From positions 758,501 to 822,500 of the forward strand of contig NZ_JAUTAU010000001.1 of assembly GCF_030818775.1 (NCBI RefSeq): a stretch of DNA of 64,000 nucleotides, read 5' to 3'. The position numbers and the translations under genes were made by a program. This document shows, piece by piece, positions 17,769 to 25,637 of this stretch. Positions within the stretch are counted from its first letter, which is position 1. Each line of letters starts with the position of its first letter. The stretch is from Bacillus sp. SORGH_AS_0510 (GTDB lineage Bacteria > Bacillota > Bacilli > Bacillales > Cytobacillaceae). The notes under the pieces were generated by a model. That model ran no database searches. It was not told where the DNA came from and saw only the letters and a program-made list of their open reading frames with translations.

Positions 17769-18964
17769 TGACGTTCTCCCCCTCGATCATAAGCAAGTTC
17801 CCCACGGCAAAAGGTCAGGGCAACTTCCAATTCCTCATCCAATAGCACGATGTCCGCGTCTTTACCGCTCGTGATGCTTCCTTTTCGATCAAAGACATCC
17901 AGTTGTTTCGCAGGATTAACGGAGGCCATTTGGATGGTGTCTTCCAAGGAGCAATTCGTGAAATCAATCATGTTTTTCATCGCATGACCGAGTTTTAGGA
18001 TGCTGCCGGCAAGGGTTCCGTCGTGTAAAAGCGCTCGTCCGTCTGCTACCGTTACCGCTTGGCCGCCAAGGTCATAGACGCCATTTTTCAAGCATTTGGC
18101 CCGCATGGAATCTGTGATTAAGATTAATCCTGTTTTTCCTTTTTGTTGATAAGCCAACTTCACCATTTCCGGTCTGGAATGGACGCCATCTGCGATAATT
18201 TCTGCTGTTAATTCCTCTTGTAAAAATGCCGCGCCAACGACGCCGGGTTCGCGATGGTGCAAGCCGCGCATTTGATTATATAGATGAGTGACATGCTTTG
18301 CGCCTGCCTTGATGGCTTGCATCACTTCTTCATAAGTGGCGTCCGAATGGCCAATCGAGGCAATGATATCGTGTTCGTGTAAGTATTTCACCATTTCCAT
18401 GCCGCCTGGCTGTTCCGGTGCTAAAGTGACGACTTTAATCGATTGTTTCGTTAACGTGTTCCACTTTTCCAATTGCTCGATGTTCGCATCGACAATGAAA
18501 TCAATGGGCTGAGCACCGGCTTTAGATTTGTTGACATACGGTCCTTCGAGATGGACGCCAAGAACTTCTGCCTGACCGGAAGATTGTTGGTTCTGGATAA
18601 AATTCCCTGCATTTTGTAGTGCTTTTTCAATAGCAGTATGGCTCTGGGTCATGGTGGTAGCTAAGAAGCTGGTTGTTCCTTCTTTCGGCAGAGCCGTTGC
18701 CATGGTTTCCAAGGCTTCGGTTGTGGCATCCATCACGTCCGCACCATTGACACCGTGGATATGAATATCGATGAGACCGGGGATGGCTTTAAAGGTAGAA
18801 GGAACGTAAATCACGTCCGCACCTTCTATATGTGGACATTCTGCAATCGGTCCAACCGCGATAATTTTTTGATCCTGCCAGTGAATGTAGCCTTTTTCAA
18901 TGATTTGATCTTCTGTATATAGTTGCATGCCTTTCAGCACAATAGCTTTACTTTCATGATTCAT
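17765..18964 (-). CDS. nagA: N-acetylglucosamine-6-phosphate deacetylase
   Basis: This 399-residue amidohydrolase removes the acetyl group from GlcNAc-6-phosphate to give glucosamine-6-phosphate. The metal-site signature IDIHIHG is near residue 66, followed by GVHLEGPY, a conserved HVTHLYNQMRG block and LITDSMRA. The length is typical. It is the first gene of the minus-strand nagA-nagB-IIA operon, and shares its upstream region with nagE, which is read in the opposite direction. AAAGGGG upstream serves as ribosome-binding site. Confidence 0.96.
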   Translation of the reverse strand: MNHESKAIVLKGMQLYTEDQIIEKGYIHWQDQKIIAVGPIAECPHIEGADVIYVPSTFKAIPGLIDIHIHGVNGADVMDATTEALETMATALPKEGTTSFLATTMTQSHTAIEKALQNAGNFIQNQQSSGQAEVLGVHLEGPYVNKSKAGAQPIDFIVDANIEQLEKWNTLTKQSIKVVTLAPEQPGGMEMVKYLHEHDIIASIGHSDATYEEVMQAIKAGAKHVTHLYNQMRGLHHREPGVVGAAFLQEELTAEIIADGVHSRPEMVKLAYQQKGKTGLILITDSMRAKCLKNGVYDLGGQAVTVADGRALLHDGTLAGSILKLGHAMKNMIDFTNCSLEDTIQMASVNPAKQLDVFDRKGSITSGKDADIVLLDEELEVALTFCRGELAYDRGGERQ

Positions 18965-19105
18965 CTATTAACAACCCCTTTCTATGGAAAAAATGTAATG
19001 GAGGTTCTTTTCAACTAGATTCTACTACTCGGCGTCCTTGAAAAATAGTACCGCACTCTAAATTGAACCGTTTTTCATGGTTACAGTGGAAACAATGAAA
19101 ATGGT

Positions 19106-19119
19106 TGAAACCGATTCCA
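19106..19119. promoter_or_regulatory. Candidate catabolite-response element
   Basis: TGAAACCGATTCCA matches the CcpA consensus TGWAANCGNTNWCA with one mismatch. It lies in the divergent nagA-nagE region, where catabolite repression is expected. Confidence 0.45.
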
Positions 19120-19167
19120 AACCCATTGTAAGACATTCCTTGCGGATATATGATACCGGTGTAAGGT

Positions 19168-19214
19168 TTGGTACCAACAAGCTTCTAACTCTGATTCAGC
19201 TGCTTTGGTGCCAC
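19168..19214 (+). promoter_or_regulatory. Two TTTGGTRCCA motifs upstream of nagE (candidate operator)
   Basis: TTGGTACCAA is a perfect 10-bp palindrome at 19168-19177. A close relative, TTGGTGCCAC, begins at 19205, exactly 37 bp later and just upstream of nagE. The pair could be an operator for the RpiR-type regulator encoded at 22818; this is inferred from position and symmetry only. Confidence 0.45.
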
Positions 19215-19247
19215 AAACTTTAATGAAGACAAAGGAGGTCAACTGTA

Positions 19248-20783
19248 ATGAAAAAAGCTTTTGAAAAAGCGCAGCAATTTGGTAAATCGTTCATGCTTCC
19301 GATCGCGGTTTTACCAGCGGCGGGTTTGTTATTAGGTATAGGTGGAGCGCTGTCGAATCCGAATACGGTTGCAGCATATCCATTTTTAGATATTAGTTGG
19401 CTGCAGGCCATTTTCACCATTATGAGTGCAGCGGGTTCGATTGTATTCGGTAACCTACCGATTATTTTTGCGGTAGGGGTAGCGATTGGGTTAGCCCGGT
19501 CCGATAAAGCGACGGCCGGATTAGCTGCCATGATTGGGTACTTTGTTATGAATAGTACCATTAATGCACTACTTTCCCTAACTGGTGAACTGACAAAAGA
19601 CAATCTGGCTGGAGCTGGACAAGGGATGGCGGTCGGTATCCAGACATTAGAAACGGGTGTGTTTGGCGGGATCATCGTCGGGATTGTCGCAGCCGTGCTG
19701 CATAATAAATACAATAAAATTCAGCTTCCTCAAGTGTTAGGATTCTTTGGGGGCTCTCGCTTTATTCCGATTGTCGTTTCGTTTGCGTCAATTTTTATAG
19801 GAGCGATTCTGTTTGTTATCTGGCCTTATTTCCAAGCTTTCATTAATCAGCTTGGTTCAATTGTGACAAGCACAGGGGCCGTCGGTACTCTTTTCTACGG
19901 ATTTATTTTACGTATGCTTGGGCCGCTTGGTTTACATCATATTTTCTATCTTCCATTCTGGCAAACCGCGCTTGGCGGCACGATGGAAATTGGCGGGAAA
20001 CTTGTAAGCGGTACACAAAATATCTTCTTTGCTCAGTTGGGTGACCCTTCGACCACTCAATATTACGAAGGCGTATCCCGATTCATGTCGGGTCGTTTTA
20101 TCACGATGATGTTTGGTTTACCAGGTGCCGCATTGGCGATTTATCATTGCTCGAAAAAGAAGAATAGAAAAGTCGTAGCGGGTATTTTGTTATCTGCCGC
20201 GTTAACATCCTTTTTAACAGGAATCACCGAGCCACTTGAATTCAGTTTCTTATTCGTGGCACCGCTTCTATATGTAGTTCATGCGATTTTCGACGGGTTT
20301 GCTTTTATGATGGCCGATCTTTTCAATATTACGGTTGGACAAACGTTCTCAGGCGGATTCATTGATTTCATTTTATTCGGGGTACTTCAAGGTGTTGACA
20401 AAACCAACTGGCCATATGTGTTAGTGGTAGGGATTCCATGGTTCTTCTTATACTATTTTACGTTCAAGTTCTTAATTAGGAAAAAGAATTTCAAAGTGAT
20501 TGGCCGAGAAGACGAAGAACAGGCAGTTGCGGAGCAGGTGTCCGCTACGGATCGGGCGAAGACAATTGTCGAGGGATTAGGCGGTCCGAAAAACATTGAG
20601 GTAGTCGATTGCTGCGCGACTCGTCTGCGTGTAACCATTAAGGACGAGGCTTTGGTGAAGGACGATGTGATTAAACAAACGGGTTCAAAAGGAATCGTGA
20701 AAAAAGGAACAGGCGTACAAATTATTTACGGACCACAGGTTACGATTGTGAAGAACGAGGTTGAGGAGTATTTAGGGCAGTAA
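19248..20783 (+). CDS. nagE: PTS N-acetylglucosamine permease EIICB
   Basis: This 511-residue membrane protein imports and phosphorylates GlcNAc. Residues 1 to about 400 form the IIC domain with around ten membrane helices (MLPIAVLPAAGLLLGIGGA at the start and GITEPLEFSFLFVAP near residue 325). The C-terminal IIB domain carries the phosphorylated Cys456 in VVDCCATRLRV. There is no IIA domain, so a separate IIA protein (the gene at 16518) is needed. AAAGGAGGTC precedes the ATG. NanE follows downstream after a 52-bp repeat array, so read-through to it is uncertain. Confidence 0.95.
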   Translation: MKKAFEKAQQFGKSFMLPIAVLPAAGLLLGIGGALSNPNTVAAYPFLDISWLQAIFTIMSAAGSIVFGNLPIIFAVGVAIGLARSDKATAGLAAMIGYFVMNSTINALLSLTGELTKDNLAGAGQGMAVGIQTLETGVFGGIIVGIVAAVLHNKYNKIQLPQVLGFFGGSRFIPIVVSFASIFIGAILFVIWPYFQAFINQLGSIVTSTGAVGTLFYGFILRMLGPLGLHHIFYLPFWQTALGGTMEIGGKLVSGTQNIFFAQLGDPSTTQYYEGVSRFMSGRFITMMFGLPGAALAIYHCSKKKNRKVVAGILLSAALTSFLTGITEPLEFSFLFVAPLLYVVHAIFDGFAFMMADLFNITVGQTFSGGFIDFILFGVLQGVDKTNWPYVLVVGIPWFFLYYFTFKFLIRKKNFKVIGREDEEQAVAEQVSATDRAKTIVEGLGGPKNIEVVDCCATRLRVTIKDEALVKDDVIKQTGSKGIVKKGTGVQIIYGPQVTIVKNEVEEYLGQ

Positions 20784-20785
20784 AG

Positions 20786-21475
20786 GGAGCTCTGGACAGA
20801 GCAGGGGGAGAACCCTGGAACATAGTCAGAAGTTGGTGGAGCTTTGGACAGAGTAGGTGTAAAACCGCACAACATTGTCAAAAGACAGAGCAACTTCTGA
20901 CAGAGAAGGAGAAAAACCTCATAACATAGTCAGAAGACAGAGCAACTTCTGACAGAGTAGGAGAAAAACAGCACAACATAGTCAGGAGACGGGGCAACTT
21001 CTGACAGAGAAGGTGTAAAACCCAGTAACATAGTCAGAAGACAGAGCAACTTCTGACAGAGAAGGTGTAAAACCGCACAACATAGTCCAAAGACGGGGCA
21101 ACTTCTGACAGAGAAGGTGTAAAACTGCTTAACATAGTCAGAAGACAGAGCAACTTCTGACAGAGTAGGAGAAAAACCGCACAACATAGTCCAAAGACGG
21201 GGCAACTTCTGACAGAGAAGGTGTAAAACTGCTTAACATAGTCAGAAGACAGAGCAACTTCTGACAGAGTAGGAGAAAAACCGCACAACATAGTCCAAAG
21301 ACGGGGCAACTTCTGACAGAGAAGGTGTAAAACTGCCTAACATAGTCAGAAGACGGGGCAACATTTGACAGAGTAGGAGTAAAACTCCACAAGATTGTCA
21401 GAAGTTAGAACAACTTTTGACAGAGTAGGAGAAAAACCTTATAACATTGTCAGAAGACCAGGCGAACATTAAAAT
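20786..21475. repeat. 52-bp tandem repeat array 1 (about 13 units)
   Basis: The word GACAGAG recurs at 20795, 20847, 20899, 20951 and so on to 21419, exactly every 52 bp. Most units contain a stem GTCAGAAG / CTTCTGAC with a nine-base loop. Within the array, two alternating variants form a 104-bp higher-order repeat around 21060-21330. It lies between nagE and nanE. Short open frames in it are artefacts of the repeat. Confidence 0.95.
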
Positions 21476-21522
21476 AACAATTTTTGCAAATACAGCATAA
21501 AAATCATAAGGACGTGTTTTGA

Positions 21523-22215
21523 ATGCATGAAGTTTTAGAGAAGATTAGGGATGGTTTAGTGGTTTCCTGCCAAGCGTTAGAAGGGGAGCCGCTGCATAGT
21601 TCATACATTATGGGTCGTATGGCAGTAGCTGCAAGAGAAGGAGGCGCGGTTGGCATTCGTGCCAACTCCGTCTCTGATATTCTCGAAATTAAAAAACAAG
21701 TCAATCTGCCTGTCATCGGCATTATCAAACAAGTATACGATAACCAACCGGTTTTCATTACGCCGACAATGAAAGAAATCGATGCTTTGGCTGAGACCGG
21801 TGTTGAAATCATTGCGACTGATGCAACGAATCGTATCCGTCCCGATGGAAAAGACTTAGCAACTTTTTACCAAGAAGTTCGCGCGAAGTATCCGGAACTT
21901 CTCCTGATGGCGGACGTCTCTACGGTTGAAGAAGCAATTTTTGCAGAGGAGTTAGGGTTTGATATTGTGGCCCCAACCTTATACGGATACACGGAAGAGA
22001 CAAACGGCTTGAAAATCGATGACCAAGAATATGAAGTGATTAAGCAAATCGTCAAAGAAGTGAAGCACGCAAAAGTGATCGCAGAGGGGAATGTTTCCAC
22101 GCCGGAAATTGCCCGTAAAGTACTAGATATCGGTGTTCACGCGGTGGTTGTCGGCGGGGCGATTACCAGACCACAGGTGATCACGAAACGATTTGTCGAG
22201 GCGATGCAAAAATAA
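21523..22215 (+). CDS. nanE: N-acetylmannosamine-6-phosphate 2-epimerase
   Basis: This 230-residue TIM-barrel protein converts ManNAc-6-phosphate into GlcNAc-6-phosphate, joining sialic acid breakdown to GlcNAc catabolism. The segments [34 protein letters not shown] and the C-terminal [11 protein letters not shown] are typical of NanE. The start follows AAGGACG at about nine bases. It stands next to nagE and upstream of an RpiR regulator. No sialic-acid lyase or kinase gene is in the window. The gene is bracketed by two different 52-bp tandem arrays. Confidence 0.93.
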   Translation: MHEVLEKIRDGLVVSCQALEGEPLHSSYIMGRMAVAAREGGAVGIRANSVSDILEIKKQVNLPVIGIIKQVYDNQPVFITPTMKEIDALAETGVEIIATDATNRIRPDGKDLATFYQEVRAKYPELLLMADVSTVEEAIFAEELGFDIVAPTLYGYTEETNGLKIDDQEYEVIKQIVKEVKHAKVIAEGNVSTPEIARKVLDIGVHAVVVGGAITRPQVITKRFVEAMQK

Positions 22216-22217
22216 GA

Positions 22218-22277
22218 AGGAGCTGAAAATAACTCAGGCGGCACGATGTGTGCCTGGGGTGTTTTCAGCTTTTTTTT
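22218..22277 (+). terminator. Terminator after nanE
   Basis: AGCTGAAAAT...TGTTTTCAGCT stem followed by TTTTTTT. The inner CAGGCGGCAC/GTGTGCCTG also pairs. Confidence 0.85.
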
Positions 22278-22317
22278 GAAAAGGTAGGGAAGTATAAAAT
22301 GTGCCACAGCCACAGTC

Positions 22318-22590
22318 CTTAATGCCCGTGGTAAGAGAAAAAGTGGTCTGGCGGTAAATAGGGTAGGTTCTAATGCCTGTGATAAAAGAAAAAGTGGTCT
22401 AGCGGTAAATAGGGTAAGGTTCTAATGCCCGTGAACAGACAAAAAGTGCCTGACCGGTAAAAAGGGTAAGGTTCTAATGCCCGTGAACAAACAAAAAGCG
22501 CCTGACCGGTAAATAGGGGAAGGTTCTATTGCCCGTGGTAAGAGAAAAAGTGGTCGACCAGTAAATAAGACAAGGTTCTAATGCTAGATG
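22318..22590. repeat. 52-bp tandem repeat array 2 (about 5 units)
   Basis: Units beginning AATGCCCGTG start at 22321, 22372, 22424, 22476, 22528 and 22580, giving one 51-bp and four 52-bp steps. The sequence differs from arrays 1 and 3. Each unit holds GGTAAG..GAAAAAGTGG and ends in GGTTCT. It lies downstream of the nanE terminator. Confidence 0.9.
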
Positions 22591-22687
22591 CAAGCTTGTT
22601 ACCTGACTACTAAAGAATATGAACTTTTGTACTCTTAAGTGCGACTATCTATTTCTGCACTCCGATAAATCAATCAGTCTCCTTAAT

Positions 22688-22717
22688 CGGGGATGACCAA
22701 GGCCGCTTGCGCTTTTC
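22688..22717. repeat. Fragment of the GACCAAGGCGCTTGCGCTTTTC repeat
   Basis: GATGACCAAGGCCGCTTGCG closely matches the right end of the repeat at 58621-58740, so this is probably a degenerate remnant. Confidence 0.55.
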
Positions 22718-22817
22718 CTCCCCTGGCAAATAATAATAGTTTCCAACCATTTTACGAAGAATAACGTTATCATCTTGTATAATGGACATATCGATTATTT
22801 ATTAGAGGAGAACGCAT

Positions 22818-23672
22818 ATGGAATATCTCGGTGAGAACCTTCTTCATGGGATCGCCTGCACAATGGGGAAATTTACAAGCTCTGAGGCGGATTTAGCTAA
22901 ATATATTATCGAAAATCCTGATGAGGCCAGCCAACTATCGATCAGTCAAATCGCGAAAAAAATTCATATTTCACCGGCTACGATTACCCGTTTTTGTCAG
23001 AAGATTTCTTTTTCAGGCTTTAATGAATTTAAGCACGAGCTAAAGCGATATATCGATTTACGGAACAAGCCGACAACGACCAGTGATATTAAGGAGATTG
23101 ATTACTTTTCGAATCTCTATCAAAACCATTTAGAAATTATCGAAACGACTTTTCAAAAAATGACCTATACAGATATTCAGCAGGCTGTATCTCTTTTAAA
23201 CGAGGCACAGAAGGTTCATGTATACGGGATTGGCAACTCTGGCATTGCGGCGCAAGAGTTTAAATGGAAGTTTTTTCGAATCGGGGTCCAAGTCGACTCG
23301 ATTACGGACCCACATCAAGCGGTGATGGATGCGGCTTTATGCACTGATAAGAGTCTAGTCCTTGGGATTTCTGTTTCAGGGAAAACCAAGGAAGTGATCG
23401 ATGCGGTTAAAATCGCCAAGAAACAAGGGGCAAAGATTCTGGCGATTACCAGTGATAAGAAATCGGAACTCTCCCAGTTAGCTGATTACACCCTTCTAGT
23501 CATGAGTAAAAGTAGCATGCATATGGGACAAAATATCTCCCCAACCCTGCCGCTGTTCTTGCTCTTTGACCTAATTTACACAGAGCTTATCGCCAAAGAC
23601 TACGTCAACCGGATTCAAATCCGCGATCGAACATTGCAGGCATTGAGTGGGGACAGTCCCCCAGCGCTTTAA
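22818..23672 (+). CDS. RpiR/MurR-family transcriptional regulator with REP-encoded tail
   Basis: This 284-residue regulator has an N-terminal helix-turn-helix (about residues 1-77, with LSISQIAKKIHISPATITRFCQKI) and a C-terminal SIS domain (about 105-250, VYGIGNSGIAAQEFKW) that binds phosphosugars. Given the neighbouring nag/nan genes, it probably controls them in response to GlcNAc-6-P or ManNAc-6-P. The last eight or so residues, SGDSPPAL, come from a REP palindrome, so the C-terminus is extended compared with the family. The ATG at 22818 follows AGAGGAG. Confidence 0.9.
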   Translation: MEYLGENLLHGIACTMGKFTSSEADLAKYIIENPDEASQLSISQIAKKIHISPATITRFCQKISFSGFNEFKHELKRYIDLRNKPTTTSDIKEIDYFSNLYQNHLEIIETTFQKMTYTDIQQAVSLLNEAQKVHVYGIGNSGIAAQEFKWKFFRIGVQVDSITDPHQAVMDAALCTDKSLVLGISVSGKTKEVIDAVKIAKKQGAKILAITSDKKSELSQLADYTLLVMSKSSMHMGQNISPTLPLFLLFDLIYTELIAKDYVNRIQIRDRTLQALSGDSPPAL

Positions 23673-23692
23673 AGCGCCGGGGGACTGTCCCC
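23649..23692. repeat. REP-like palindrome, copy 8
   Basis: Same family, with AGCGCTTTAAAGCGC centre. It lies between the convergent regulator and anti-sigma genes; the regulator gene stops inside it. Confidence 0.95.
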
Positions 23693-23693
23693 G

Positions 23694-24974
23694 CTAATCC
23701 AATGGAATATCCAAGGTAACCTGATATGGTTCCATATAGTGCATACCTTTTATCAAAAGATATTCCGGCGTTTTGGTTGTTTTAAATAATAATGTACGTT
23801 CCTTCATGGGTCGCCCGTCTTCTAGTTGTGTTTTGGTTTGATTGACTGTTGTTTGTAAAGGAATGACCTTGTTCTGCGTTTTAACTGATACCCCATCAAG
23901 CATCACATCATCTTCAGTCACAATGGTGATTTCAACACCTTGTGCTGTCGTTTTCATATTCTTTACCCAAAGTTCTTTATTGTCCATCGCAATGGGCTTA
24001 TTCCCTATTGCAGTTAGGGAGATTTTTTGATTCAGCTTTTTATAGCCTACAAACTCTTTAATAACTAATTGTAGGGAGTCTAGCTGCTTGGGCAATGGAT
24101 CAAATCGGAGCTCGAATGTTCTGCCAGTGAATCCAGTTGTGGTACCACTGCCTTGCATTGGAATGGCCCTTCCATTTGCAAGTAATTCTATTCCATCCCA
24201 TGAAGATTCAACCCTGTCGAAGTCCTCGACATTTAGAGACCCTTTAATGACGGTTGCTGTTGGTGTAGCTGTAATGGAGTTAAAGGTAATGGTGCCTTTG
24301 TCGACTTTAAACGTCTTTTTAATCGATTGTTTTATCTCCGTTTGTAATGCTTGGTTTGGATTATAAGAGAATGAAATACTTTCGGCAGTCATTTTGTTAT
24401 TATCAAGTTGTTGAATATAATGCAGCGTCAATGTTTTTGAAAATGGACTGACCGGCTCGAAGGACATGGTTCCTTTCACTTCTGTTTGATCAGGATTCGA
24501 GATTGCTGTCTCTGACACTGCATAGGAATTCGTTAAAAAGCCGGTCAATTTTGAAAGATGAAACGACATGTCTTCCTCGATTCCATTTGGATTCTTTAAT
24601 GTATAATACAAAATGAATTGATTGGCATCTGTCATAATTCCATTGATGATAAAATCGGTACCATCTTTTAGTTTTGTTTTTTTCTCAATGATCTGTCCCA
24701 TGCCCTCATTATTGAGTTGCTTTAATGGGCCGGAAATGACTTCATCAAATCCGAAAATTTTCTTACCGTAGTATGCAAAAGCATTGTATTGATAGCTGAC
24801 GATGGACATAAATAATAGGGCGACCGCTATGAACATCCACATCGGCGCTTTTCGTTTGCTCCTTTGAGGCACAGGGGTGAGCGCATTTCTTAATCTAGCT
24901 TCTAAATCTTCGGGTACGATGATGGAGTCCAGGCGTTTCTTCTCGTCCATCAACTGTTCCTCAACTCGTTTCAT
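23694..24974 (-). CDS. Anti-sigma-like membrane protein (DUF4179/DUF5643 type)
   Basis: This 426-residue protein has a short cytoplasmic N-terminus (about 45 residues, MKRVEEQLMDEKKRLDSI), a single membrane helix (about residues 45-65), and a long extracellular beta-rich domain. It is typical of DUF4179-type proteins that pair with ECF sigma factors and hold them at the membrane. The ATG at 24974 is preceded by GGAGGGGAA and overlaps the sigma gene by 14 bases; the earlier in-frame ATG at 24989 is part of that box. The signal it senses is unknown. Confidence 0.8.
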   Translation of the reverse strand: MKRVEEQLMDEKKRLDSIIVPEDLEARLRNALTPVPQRSKRKAPMWMFIAVALLFMSIVSYQYNAFAYYGKKIFGFDEVISGPLKQLNNEGMGQIIEKKTKLKDGTDFIINGIMTDANQFILYYTLKNPNGIEEDMSFHLSKLTGFLTNSYAVSETAISNPDQTEVKGTMSFEPVSPFSKTLTLHYIQQLDNNKMTAESISFSYNPNQALQTEIKQSIKKTFKVDKGTITFNSITATPTATVIKGSLNVEDFDRVESSWDGIELLANGRAIPMQGSGTTTGFTGRTFELRFDPLPKQLDSLQLVIKEFVGYKKLNQKISLTAIGNKPIAMDNKELWVKNMKTTAQGVEITIVTEDDVMLDGVSVKTQNKVIPLQTTVNQTKTQLEDGRPMKERTLLFKTTKTPEYLLIKGMHYMEPYQVTLDIPLD

Positions 24975-25515
24975 CCATTTCCCCTCCATAATATTCTCTT
25001 AGCTTTTTTAATCCTTGAAAGACCCTTGATTTAGCCGTTCCGATTGAAACATTTGTAACGGTAGCGATGGTTTCATAATCGAGGTCGTGAAAATATTTTA
25101 ATTGAATGGCTTCCCTTTGATGAGGGTTTAACTGTTTGAGAGACTCTTGGATATCTAAAAGTTGCTCACTACTCCTATAAGCGTCATAGGACCGATCATC
25201 ACGGGGCTCCTGATTTTTTGCCGCCGTCTCCCATCCATCGATGGAGACTACCTTTTTTTGCTTTCGAAGCATGGAGCGGCATGTGTTTACCAAAATGGTT
25301 TTGCTCCAGCTATAAAATGCTTCATCTTTCTTGAGTTGAATGATTTTTTCATATAAAACCACAATCATCTCCTCTAGCGCGTCTAGCGCATCGTGCTGGT
25401 TACCCAGATACGTAAGGGCAAGTTTATAATAAGCCTCTTTTTCAGCCATGATTAATTCAAGTAACGCTTCCTTATTCCCCTTCTTTGCCTTCTTCACTAA
25501 ACGTACCACATTCAT
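24961..25515 (-). CDS. ECF-type RNA polymerase sigma factor
   Basis: This 184-residue protein has the sigma-70 region 2 (YYKLALTYLGNQHDALDALEEM) and region 4 (LNPHQREAIQLKYFHDLDYETIATVTNVSIGTAKSRVFQGLKKLREYY) of the ECF class. It should direct transcription of a small regulon including, by family precedent, its own operon. The next gene on the strand overlaps it by 14 bases and encodes a probable anti-sigma factor. No autoregulated promoter was verified. The gene is flanked by a REP palindrome upstream. Confidence 0.9.
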   Translation of the reverse strand: MNVVRLVKKAKKGNKEALLELIMAEKEAYYKLALTYLGNQHDALDALEEMIVVLYEKIIQLKKDEAFYSWSKTILVNTCRSMLRKQKKVVSIDGWETAAKNQEPRDDRSYDAYRSSEQLLDIQESLKQLNPHQREAIQLKYFHDLDYETIATVTNVSIGTAKSRVFQGLKKLREYYGGEMDETS

Positions 25516-25583
25516 CTCTTCACCTCTCTCCCTTATAAGAGTAACAACAGGGGCATAAAGTTCACTTTACCGAAAAATAATTT

Positions 25584-25633
25584 GGTGGGGACAGTCCCCC
25601 AGCGCTTTAGCGCGCCGGGGGACTGTCCCCACC
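25584..25633. repeat. REP-like palindrome, copy 9
   Basis: Extended palindrome with outer GGTGGGGACAGTC arm and its complement, between two minus-strand genes. Confidence 0.95.
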
Positions 25634-25637
25634 TTTA

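Noticed and set aside
20930..21392. Three overlapping minus-strand frames of 84-91 residues inside array 1
   Set aside because: They repeat the same words every 104 bp because the DNA is a tandem repeat. They lack ribosome-binding sites and known homology.
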